From DAIDKA01 sp035506335 (GTDB lineage Bacteria > Pseudomonadota > Gammaproteobacteria > Steroidobacterales > Steroidobacteraceae): a stretch of DNA of 8,332 nucleotides. The notes beneath the pieces are model-generated. The model did not search any database. It was not told the origin of the DNA and saw nothing but the letters and a program-made list of their open reading frames with translations. The stretch spans positions 1 to 8,332 of the forward strand of contig DATJPN010000118.1 in the NCBI GenBank assembly GCA_035506335.1, read 5' to 3'. The position numbers and the translations under genes were made by a program. Numbering within the stretch: position 1 is the stretch's first letter; every line of letters begins with the position of its first letter. Positions 1-6,179 of this stretch are shown piece by piece.

Positions 1-1
1 C

Positions 2-397
2 GTCCATGCCCTGGAAATGCGCGTACCGATCGCCGAGATTCCGGCGCCGTACCGCGAGCGCCAGGAGGGATCCGCGAGCAAGCTGCGGACGCTTCACGAC
101 GGGGTCCGGATCCTGAAGGTGATCCTCCATCTGGTGAAGGAAGAGCGGCCGCTGCAGTTCTTCTCCGCCATCTTCGTCGCCTTCGGCGCCGCCTCGCTCG
201 CGGTCGCCTGGCCGGTGGTGACCACCTATATCGCAACGGGCCTGGTTCCGAGGCTGCCGACGGCCGTGCTCGCCACGGGGCTCGCGCTGCTCGCGTCGCT
301 GAGCCTCGTGTGCGGCCTGGTGCTCGATACGGTCACCCGCGGGCGCCGCGAGCTGAAGCGGCTCTTCTATCTGTCCGCCGCGCGCTTGCGCAGGTGA
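2..397 (+). CDS. Family 2 glycosyltransferase, C-terminal membrane part (5' truncated)
   Basis: The reading frame is open from base 2 and ends at TGA 395-397, so only the last 131 residues are present; the ATG at 17 is internal, not the start. The fragment opens with VPIAEIPAPYRERQEGSASK, the conserved tail of dolichol/polyprenyl-phosphate sugar synthase-type GT2 enzymes, which reads PYxxRxxGxSK and precedes the membrane anchor. Two hydrophobic segments follow, at about fragment residues 53-75 and 84-105, then a basic cytoplasmic tail (RGRRELKR...RLRR). In this family the missing N-terminal GT-A domain transfers a sugar from a nucleotide donor to polyprenyl phosphate on the cytoplasmic face of the inner membrane. 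The donor cannot be known because the catalytic domain is outside the window. The last 31 bases overlap the convergent methyltransferase gene. A GtrA protein and a GT-C-type transferase, the usual partners, are encoded nearby. Confidence 0.85.
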   Translation, partial: VHALEMRVPIAEIPAPYRERQEGSASKLRTLHDGVRILKVILHLVKEERPLQFFSAIFVAFGAASLAVAWPVVTTYIATGLVPRLPTAVLATGLALLASLSLVCGLVLDTVTRGRRELKRLFYLSAARLRR

Positions 398-1185
398 AAG
401 TGCAGACCGGTCGATCCGAAGGCAACGTTCCTCAGTAGCGTCGATTCCAGGTAAGCAGCGCGATTGGCCACCCCTACCAGGCGATTGGCCAGCGAGCGAC
501 GCTTGGGGGCGGTGCGGGCCCGGTACACATCGTTCTCCTGGCCCCGCCAGAATGCCTCGAGCCTGCGGCCGAGGACGGGCAGCTTGAAGCTTGCGAAAAA
601 GGCCGCGTCCAGCGTCGCGCCGAGCAGGTGGTAGCTGTAGGCAAGCCGCACCACCTCGAAGCGGGAACTGAACTGGCGAAGCAGCTCACGACGCGTATAG
701 GCGTGCCCGTGATCCTTGGTGTCGCGGTAGATATGCGGGCAGAAGATACGGACGAAGCCATGGACACCAGGTCCGCCTTCTGCCGGAACGAAGCCGACGA
801 ATGCCCCGCCGGGACGCAGTACGCGTCTGATCTCATCCAAAGACCACTCGAGTCTGTCGACGTGCTCGAGCACATCGCATGAAATGACCAGGTCAAAGGT
901 GTCCGGGTCAAAGGGCAGCGGAGCATCCGCTGCGACCTGGCGATACTCGAAGTCGACAGCGGTGTGGGGCGCGCGAATGTCAACCCCGACCAGGCGCGCC
1001 AGGGGTTTGACGGATCGCACCAGGTGCAGGTGCTTGCCCTCCCCCGCGCCGTAGTCGAGCACCAGGGGCGACTCGGCGACAGGCAGCTGTTCGACGAGCC
1101 ACCGGGCTTTCAGTCCGATCAGGTCGCAGCTGGCCGGATCCGGCGCGAAGTCACCGTAAACCCAGGTATCCGGACTGCTCGTCAT
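367..1185 (-). CDS. Class I SAM-dependent methyltransferase
   Basis: A 272-residue soluble protein with the class I Rossmann methyltransferase pattern. Motif I, VLDYGAGEG, is at residues 42-50 and binds SAM. The acidic end of beta-2, VGVD, is at about 66-69. FDLVISCDVLEHV at 97-109 matches the Methyltransf_11/UbiE-like signature, and LRPGG follows at 123-127. The C-terminal half (aromatic-rich, with a HIYRD and HGHAYTRREL stretch) resembles methyltransferases found in polysaccharide clusters, but the substrate is not readable. ATG at 1185 was chosen because it forms an ATGA overlap with the stop of the upstream glycosyltransferase and places motif I at the usual depth; an in-frame start at 1242 would add 19 residues overlapping that gene. 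The gene ends at TAG 367-369, inside the convergent gene. The most plausible job is methylation of a sugar or lipid-linked glycan made with the neighbouring glycosyltransferase. Confidence 0.88.
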   Translation of the reverse strand: MTSSPDTWVYGDFAPDPASCDLIGLKARWLVEQLPVAESPLVLDYGAGEGKHLHLVRSVKPLARLVGVDIRAPHTAVDFEYRQVAADAPLPFDPDTFDLVISCDVLEHVDRLEWSLDEIRRVLRPGGAFVGFVPAEGGPGVHGFVRIFCPHIYRDTKDHGHAYTRRELLRQFSSRFEVVRLAYSYHLLGATLDAAFFASFKLPVLGRRLEAFWRGQENDVYRARTAPKRRSLANRLVGVANRAAYLESTLLRNVAFGSTGLHFHLRKRAADR

Positions 1186-2075
1186 CTTGCCGCCAGGGGC
1201 GCACCGTCGACGGCCGATGCGAACCAGCGCGCATGCGGGCATCGGCCGAGGCGCAGCTCTTCGAGCGATTGCAGCGTCTTGATGGTGACCATGAAGGCCG
1301 CGCGGATCGGCGAGTAGGTGAGCGTCAGGTGCCGGTAAAACTCGCGGGTCGCGCGATAGCGCGCCTTCAGGCCGGCATTGGCCGCGCCGCCGGCCCGCAT
1401 GAACGCGACATCACCACGCACGAAACGCATCGTCGGCCGGAACCTGCGCTCCAGATCGTAGTACTGGATCACGTCCGAGGCGATCCTCAGGGTGGGATTG
1501 AAACCGCCGATGGCATTCAACAGGCGGCGCTTCGTGAACTGCCCCTGATGCAGAGGAAAAAGGCCGCAGCCCCGCAACGAGCCCAGCAGCCGCGGCACGC
1601 GCCGATGCCGCCAGACACCCCCGGCGCCCAGTTTCCCCATCGACACGTCCCCGAGGATGAGGTCTGGATTGTCGTCCGCGCCCGGCGCGAGGCCCGCCAT
1701 GACCATCGCCAGGGTGTCCGGGGCCACCAGGAAATCATCGGCGTTCAGGAACAGCACGTACTCGCCGGTGGCGGCGCGCAGACCCTTGTTCATGGCATCG
1801 AAGATGCCCGAATCCGGTTCATAGATACGGACCATCCGCGGCGTGCGCGCGGCCCAGTGGTCGATGATCGCCCGGGTGGCATCGACCGAGCCGCCATCCA
1901 CGCAGATGTGCTCCACCGCGAAGCCGACCCGCTGCGCCGCCACCGAGGCGATCGTGTCCGCGATCGATGCGGCCGCGTTCAGCGACACGGTCACGATGGA
2001 AACGAAAGGCTCCACGGGCTCGGCGGGATCCGCGGCGGGCGGGGTGAGGGCGACCTGCATAAGGACCGGGATCAT
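1182..2075 (-). CDS. Family 2 glycosyltransferase (WcaA/WcaE-like, soluble)
   Basis: From the ATG at 2075 the protein has 297 residues and a GT-A fold signature. FVSIVTVSLNAA (24-35) is the first beta strand and nucleotide-binding region, and CVDGGSVDAT (58-67) is the conserved DGGSxDxT motif. EPDSGIFDAMNKG (86-98) and LFLNADD (108-114, the DxD-equivalent metal and nucleotide site) follow. HQGQF (176-180) and GGFNPTLRIASD (190-201) match the acceptor and base region of colanic-acid-type GT2 enzymes such as WcaE. No transmembrane anchor is apparent, so it probably acts in the cytoplasm or at the membrane surface on a lipid-linked glycan. Other possible starts are GTG 2096 and ATG 2060; none has a good Shine-Dalgarno sequence, so the start is uncertain by up to about 20 bases either way. 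The stop at 1182-1184 overlaps the methyltransferase start (ATGA), so the two genes probably form one transcript. Donor and acceptor are unknown. Confidence 0.88.
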   Translation of the reverse strand: MIPVLMQVALTPPAADPAEPVEPFVSIVTVSLNAAASIADTIASVAAQRVGFAVEHICVDGGSVDATRAIIDHWAARTPRMVRIYEPDSGIFDAMNKGLRAATGEYVLFLNADDFLVAPDTLAMVMAGLAPGADDNPDLILGDVSMGKLGAGGVWRHRRVPRLLGSLRGCGLFPLHQGQFTKRRLLNAIGGFNPTLRIASDVIQYYDLERRFRPTMRFVRGDVAFMRAGGAANAGLKARYRATREFYRHLTLTYSPIRAAFMVTIKTLQSLEELRLGRCPHARWFASAVDGAPLAAR

Positions 2076-2129
2076 ACCGCGGCGCGGCCATGACACCGGT
2101 CACAACGGCGTCCCGGTCGGCCCCCGGCA

Positions 2130-2144
2130 GACGTGCAGCACGTC
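2130..2144. promoter_or_regulatory. Inverted repeat in the divergent intergenic region, candidate operator
   Basis: GACGTGC-A-GCACGTC is a perfect inverted repeat with 7-bp arms and one central base. It lies between the divergent glycosyltransferase (starting near 2075) and the four-gene operon (starting near 2174). A weaker symmetric element, TGAC-N4-GTCA, lies at 2091-2102. The position between two divergent units suits a shared operator, but no regulator gene is visible in the window and a chance palindrome in GC-rich DNA is possible. I saw no convincing -35/-10 pair for either direction; CATAAT at 2170-2175 resembles a -10 box but overlaps the first candidate start codon. Confidence 0.35.
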
Positions 2145-2173
2145 ACGCCCGCAACCCTTCCAGATCGAACATA

Positions 2174-3889
2174 ATGCCCGGCATGCTGAATGACTCCCCC
2201 GTCGTGCGCTCGCACGGGCCGCGCATCCTGTTCCTGCTCGGTGCCATCGTCACCGCCGCGATCCTGCTGTGGATGCACGGCCTGCGACAGGCCGGGGGAG
2301 TACCGGGCCTCACCACCATCTTCTACGTGCTGTTCGCCTTCGAGGATTACGGCTCGACGGTTTGCGCACTGCTGATCCTGGGCGCGGCAGTGTTCGTCGC
2401 GGGGCGGATACCGGCGCGGCGCGTGCTGCGCGCGGCGGGCGAACATCCGGGGACCATCGCGGCCGTGGCGGCGGTGGTGCTCGGGGCGGGCGCGCTCGGC
2501 GTCTATCACGACCACCCCCTGTCGATGGACGAGTATGCGGCGTACTTCCAGAGCCAGGTATTCGCGGCCGGCCACCTCACCGGGCGGCTGCCGCTGCCGC
2601 AGCTTGACTGGCTGATTCCGCCGGGCTTCCAGAACTTCTTCCTGAGCGTCTCGCCGACGACCGGCGAGGTCGCCTCCGCCTACTGGCCGGCGCATGCCCT
2701 GATCATGGCGCCCTTTACCGCGCTCGGAATTCCCTGGGCCTGCAACCCGCTGCTCTCGGCCCTCACCGTGCTGGTCATCCATCGCCTCGCCCTGCACCTG
2801 TTTGCCGATGTCGAAGCCGCGGGCCTCGCGGTACTGCTGACGGTGGCCTCGCCGGTCTTCTTCGGCATCGGCATCTCGTACTACTCGATGCCGGCGCACC
2901 TGTTCACCAATTCCCTGTTTGCACTGCTGCTGGTGCGCCCGAGCCCCGTGCGCGCCCTCGCCGCCGGCGTCGTGGGGTCGATCGCGCTGTGCCTGCACAA
3001 TCCCGTGCCGCACATGCTGTTTGCGGCGCCCTGGCTGGTCTGGATCGCGACCCGCCCCGGGGGCCTGAAGCTGCTCGCCCTGATGGGCGCGGGATACCTG
3101 CCGCTGTGCAGCCTGCTCGGTGTCGGCTGGTTCGAGTTCACGAATCACCTGCGCGATGCAGCCGCGAATGCCGCGGGACACTCCAATGCACTGGAACGCC
3201 TGACCTCGCTCCTGTCGGTATTCTCGGCGCCGACCGCCACGGTGCTGCTGGCGCGCGGCATCGGCGTCGCGAAGGTGTGGGTGTGGGCGGTGCCCGGCCT
3301 GCTGATCCTGGCGGTCTGCGCAGCGGTCCGGTGGCGTCACAACCGGCTGTGCCAGCTGCTCGCGGCGTCGGCCCTGACGACGTTCATCGGCTACATCTTC
3401 GTGCCGCCCGACCAGGGGCATGGCTGGGGATACCGGTATTTTCACTCCGCCTGGCTGACCTTGCCGCTGCTGGCCACCGCCGCGCTGTTCCGTCCGGTGG
3501 GGCCGGGCGGCGAACCGCGCGCCGGGGCCGGTCCCGCGCGCAGTTTCGAAGACGACGACAGCAGGGCCTATGTCACCGCCTGCATCCTGCTGTCGCTGGT
3601 GTTCGGCGTCGGCTACCGGGCCTGGGAAATGCAGGAATTCATGGCCTATGACCTGAACCAGCTGCCGCACTACGCGGGCACCGGGCGGCGGGTCGTCATC
3701 CTCGACCCGGAGCTGATGTTCTACGGCGGGGACCTCGTGCAGAACGATCCATGGCTGCGCGGGAACGAGATCCGCATGATGAGCCACGGCGTGGCCGCCG
3801 ATCGGCAGCTGATGGCGCAGTACTACCCGGACATGCACCAGGTCTTCGCCGATCATCACGGCTGGGTCTGGTCGGCGAAGCCACGATGA
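2174..3889 (+). CDS. GT-C-type (ArnT/PMT-like) integral membrane glycosyltransferase
   Basis: A 571-residue polytopic protein with roughly ten to twelve hydrophobic segments, the first at about residues 17-35. The key sign is HDHPLSMDEYAAYFQSQVFA (about 112-131): an Asp-Glu pair at 119-120 in a loop after a membrane helix, as in the first periplasmic loop of GT39/GT83-family enzymes such as ArnT and PMT, where the acidic residue acts in catalysis. The following stretch (LPLPQLDWLIPPGFQNFF and YWPAHALIMAPF) also fits this superfamily. Such enzymes take a sugar from a polyprenyl-phosphate donor and transfer it on the periplasmic side to lipid A, glycan or protein. Oddly, three or so hydrophobic segments come before the DE loop, where GT-C enzymes usually have one, so the N-terminus is extended. 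After a hydrophilic linker near 460-480 and a final membrane segment comes a short hydrophilic tail. ATG 2174 is chosen; ATG 2183 is an alternative, and neither has a strong ribosome binding site. The stop overlaps the next start (ATGA). Confidence 0.75.
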   Translation: MPGMLNDSPVVRSHGPRILFLLGAIVTAAILLWMHGLRQAGGVPGLTTIFYVLFAFEDYGSTVCALLILGAAVFVAGRIPARRVLRAAGEHPGTIAAVAAVVLGAGALGVYHDHPLSMDEYAAYFQSQVFAAGHLTGRLPLPQLDWLIPPGFQNFFLSVSPTTGEVASAYWPAHALIMAPFTALGIPWACNPLLSALTVLVIHRLALHLFADVEAAGLAVLLTVASPVFFGIGISYYSMPAHLFTNSLFALLLVRPSPVRALAAGVVGSIALCLHNPVPHMLFAAPWLVWIATRPGGLKLLALMGAGYLPLCSLLGVGWFEFTNHLRDAAANAAGHSNALERLTSLLSVFSAPTATVLLARGIGVAKVWVWAVPGLLILAVCAAVRWRHNRLCQLLAASALTTFIGYIFVPPDQGHGWGYRYFHSAWLTLPLLATAALFRPVGPGGEPRAGAGPARSFEDDDSRAYVTACILLSLVFGVGYRAWEMQEFMAYDLNQLPHYAGTGRRVVILDPELMFYGGDLVQNDPWLRGNEIRMMSHGVAADRQLMAQYYPDMHQVFADHHGWVWSAKPR

Positions 3890-5760
3890 CGAGCACCGAA
3901 ACCCTCACCCGCCGCATCGCGCTCGCGGGCCTCGCCTGCCTGAGCCTGGCGTTCTGGATGCTGCTGCATCCGTACCGCGGCCTCGAGCATGACTCGGTGC
4001 TGTATGCCGTGCTGGCGCTGGCGCGCCTGCATCCGGCGGCGCTCGGGCACGATCTGTTCGTGCGCTACGGCACGCAGGACGGTTTCACCGTCTTCAGTCC
4101 GCTGTTCGCGGCGGCGATCCGCACCGTGGGGCTCGAGCCGGCGGCGGCGATCCTGACCTTCGCGACGCATGTCGCCTTCTTCGGCGCGGCGTGGCTGCTG
4201 GCGCGCCGCCTCATGCCGCCGGCGGCGGCGCTGCTCGCGGTCGGCCTGCTGGTGGTGCTGCCCTCCTGGTACGGCTCGAACAGCGTGTTCGCCTACGTCG
4301 AGGGCTTCCTCACCCCGCGCCAGTCGGCGGAAGCCTTCGCGCTGGCCGGCCTCACCGCGGCGCTGGCTTCCCGGCAGGTGCTCGCGGGCGTGTGCCTGCT
4401 GGTGGCCATGCTGCTGCACCCCATCATCGCCGCCGCCGGGGTCGTGGCCTGGATCATCCTGGTTCCGGGCCTCGCGCGGCCGCGCCTGGCCGCGGTCGCC
4501 GGTGCGACCGCGGCCCTGATCCTGCTCGCGGTATCCGCCGCCGGCATCGGCCCCTTCAGGCATTTCGACGGCGCCTGGCTCGCCATCCTGCAGGAGCGAC
4601 TCGCCTACCTGTTTCCGCTCGAGTGGCGGACGACCGAGTGGGTGACGACCGAAGTGCACGCCGCCGTGCTGGTGGTCGGCATCGGATTCAGCCGCAACGA
4701 CCCGGTGCGCCGGCTGTGCATCGCCGGCCTCCTGGCCGTGATCCTCGGAATGCTGTTCGCCGTCGTCGAGAGCGACGGCCTGCACGTCGTGATCGCCGCG
4801 CAGCTGCAGACCTGGCGCTGGCTGTGGCTGCTCGGCGTGCTGTCCACCCTGCTGCTGCCGGTGATCGCCGTCGACTGCTGGAAATCCGGCGACCTCGGCC
4901 GCGCCGCCGCATTGTCGCTGCTGGGCGCCCTGCTGATCCACACCGACGAGGCGGCGGCGGTGCCCGCGCTGCTGGCCTGCGTGGCAGCGCTCGCGGCGGG
5001 GCGCCTGCGCTCGGCACTGCAGACCCGGATATTCCTGGTGGTCGCCGTCGCGATGCTGGCGTTGAGCCTGGTGGTGCTCGCCCGGAACATTCCGAATGTA
5101 CTGCCGCAGCTGCAGACCATCCGCGCCGGCCGGCGGCCCTACCTGGTCCGGATCGGCGAGGCGCAGGCCCTCGCCTACGGCGGGCTGCTGCCCGCCGCGC
5201 TCCTGGCGCTGGTATGCGCCGGGGCGCAGCGCGCCACCCGTCGCAGCGCGCTGCTGCTCGCCGGCCTGGGGGCCGTGCTGCTGCTGTCGGTGCTGTCGTA
5301 CTCGTTGCAGACCTGGACCCACCAGAAGTATCCGGACGACCGGGTCCGCGCCTTCGCACCCTGGCGCGCGGCCATTCCCGAAAGCGCCGAAATACTCTGG
5401 CCCGACCCGCCGCCCGCCGACTGGTTCGAGCTCGGGCGCGCGAGCTACTGGTCGCTCTATCAAATGGCCGGTATGGTATTTTCCCGCGATGTCACCATGG
5501 TCAGCACGAGCCGCGAGACGGCGGTCACGCCCGTGCTGCCCATCCTCGGGCGAACCTTGACCACCGAACGTCACTATGCGCTGGCGCCCCAGGTCTCGGG
5601 TGCGCAGGCCGCGACCTTCGGGCCCTGCAAGCTGCGCGACGTCACTTTCTATGCCAGCTGGGCCGATCTCGGACCGACGCCCTATCCGGCGGTGGCACCG
5701 GATCCGGAAAAGCCGAACGACATGCTGTACCTGTATCGCTGCGGCGAAGAGCGGCACTGA
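3886..5760 (+). CDS. Large polytopic membrane protein, function unknown (possibly GT-C-like)
   Basis: A 624-residue protein that is mostly hydrophobic, with around ten or more membrane segments. I do not recognise a named family. After the first helix (about 10-27) a short loop reads YRGLEHDSVLYAVLALAR (30-47), whose acidic residues (E34, D36) sit where GT-C glycosyltransferases keep their catalytic Asp/Glu. Conserved-looking loops follow: RYGTQDGFTVFSPL (60-73), SWYGSNSVFAYVEGFLTPRQ (127-146) and LLHPI (176-180). The last 110 or so residues form a hydrophilic, probably periplasmic tail with two Cys (GPCKLRD and YRCGEE near the end) that could form a disulfide. ATG 3886 was chosen because it makes an ATGA overlap with the previous gene and begins just before the first helix; the earlier in-frame ATG at 3751 lies deep in that gene. 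Tight coupling to the GT-C gene suggests joint function, perhaps as a second transferase or a partner subunit; this is inference. Confidence 0.8.
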   Translation: MTSTETLTRRIALAGLACLSLAFWMLLHPYRGLEHDSVLYAVLALARLHPAALGHDLFVRYGTQDGFTVFSPLFAAAIRTVGLEPAAAILTFATHVAFFGAAWLLARRLMPPAAALLAVGLLVVLPSWYGSNSVFAYVEGFLTPRQSAEAFALAGLTAALASRQVLAGVCLLVAMLLHPIIAAAGVVAWIILVPGLARPRLAAVAGATAALILLAVSAAGIGPFRHFDGAWLAILQERLAYLFPLEWRTTEWVTTEVHAAVLVVGIGFSRNDPVRRLCIAGLLAVILGMLFAVVESDGLHVVIAAQLQTWRWLWLLGVLSTLLLPVIAVDCWKSGDLGRAAALSLLGALLIHTDEAAAVPALLACVAALAAGRLRSALQTRIFLVVAVAMLALSLVVLARNIPNVLPQLQTIRAGRRPYLVRIGEAQALAYGGLLPAALLALVCAGAQRATRRSALLLAGLGAVLLLSVLSYSLQTWTHQKYPDDRVRAFAPWRAAIPESAEILWPDPPPADWFELGRASYWSLYQMAGMVFSRDVTMVSTSRETAVTPVLPILGRTLTTERHYALAPQVSGAQAATFGPCKLRDVTFYASWADLGPTPYPAVAPDPEKPNDMLYLYRCGEERH

Positions 5761-5777
5761 GCGCCTCCCCGCACGCC

Positions 5778-6179
5778 ATGCTGCGACTGTTCCTCGAAGC
5801 GGCCCGGTACGCCGTGGCCTCCGCCGTGGCACTCGCCGTCGACGGCGGGCTGCTGCTCGCCCTGACGCGCTACGCGGGCTGGGACTACCGCGTCGCCGGC
5901 ACCGCCTCCTTCCTGGCCGGCGCGAGCGTCGCGTATGCGCTGTCGGTGCGCTTCGTGTTCAGCGCCCACCGGCTGCACAATCGGGGCCTCGAGTTCACCT
6001 CGTTCGTGGCGCTCGGCCTGGTCGGCGTGGCGCTGAACCTGCTGGTGCTGTCCGTGACGGTGGGCCGGCTCGGCATGGACCTGGTGTATGCAAAGGCGCT
6101 GGCCGCCTGCTGCACCTTCGTCGCGAACTTCGCACTGCGCCGGCAGCTGCTGTTTCGCGCCGGAGCGGCCGCGGCATGA
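5778..6179 (+). CDS. GtrA family membrane protein
   Basis: A 133-residue protein with four predicted membrane helices (about 9-29, 39-61, 73-95 and 103-120) and the usual GtrA layout. FLEAARYAVASAVALAVDGG (5-24) is the typical opening helix, and FLAGASVAYALSVRFVF (45-61) carries the family-like pattern (N/Y)xxxxRxxVF. FVALGLVGVALNLLVL (76-91) and FVANFALRRQLLF (114-126), with its basic C-terminal motif, complete it. Family members (GtrA of O-antigen glucosylation, mycobacterial Rv3789) are linked to translocating or organising polyprenyl-phosphate sugars at the inner membrane. The length is normal. It starts 17 bases after the preceding stop, with no clear Shine-Dalgarno sequence, so translation may depend on ribosomes from upstream. 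Its stop overlaps the next ATG (ATGA at 6176-6179). Its likely role here is to supply lipid-linked sugar to the upstream GT-C enzyme. Confidence 0.88.
   Translation: MLRLFLEAARYAVASAVALAVDGGLLLALTRYAGWDYRVAGTASFLAGASVAYALSVRFVFSAHRLHNRGLEFTSFVALGLVGVALNLLVLSVTVGRLGMDLVYAKALAACCTFVANFALRRQLLFRAGAAAA

Noticed and set aside
2170..2175. CATAAT as a -10 box for the four-gene operon
   Set aside because: No -35 match is found 16-18 bases upstream and it overlaps the ATG at 2174, so it could only serve a later start. It is not supported well enough to list.
2072..3859. 595-codon open frame on the minus strand opposite the GT-C gene
   Set aside because: Its translation is rich in Arg, Gln, Gly and His with no domain or membrane pattern, as expected for the complement of a GC-rich gene. 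The plus strand encodes a coherent membrane protein with family motifs.
4191..5777. Long plus-strand extension upstream of GtrA in the same frame
   Set aside because: It is Arg/Ala/Gly-rich and overlaps the 3886-5760 gene completely. GtrA homologues begin at the MLRLFLEAARY region, so the real start is 5778.
3856..5832. 658-codon open frame on the minus strand opposite the second membrane protein
   Set aside because: It has a low-complexity Arg/Gln/Gly composition and crosses gene boundaries on the other strand; a GC-rich shadow.
5576..6175. In-frame 200-codon extension before the FAD oxidoreductase
   Set aside because: The FAD-binding motif must lie near the N-terminus; ATG 6176 gives this, with a GGAG site and an ATGA overlap. 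The extension is an out-of-frame reading of two other genes.
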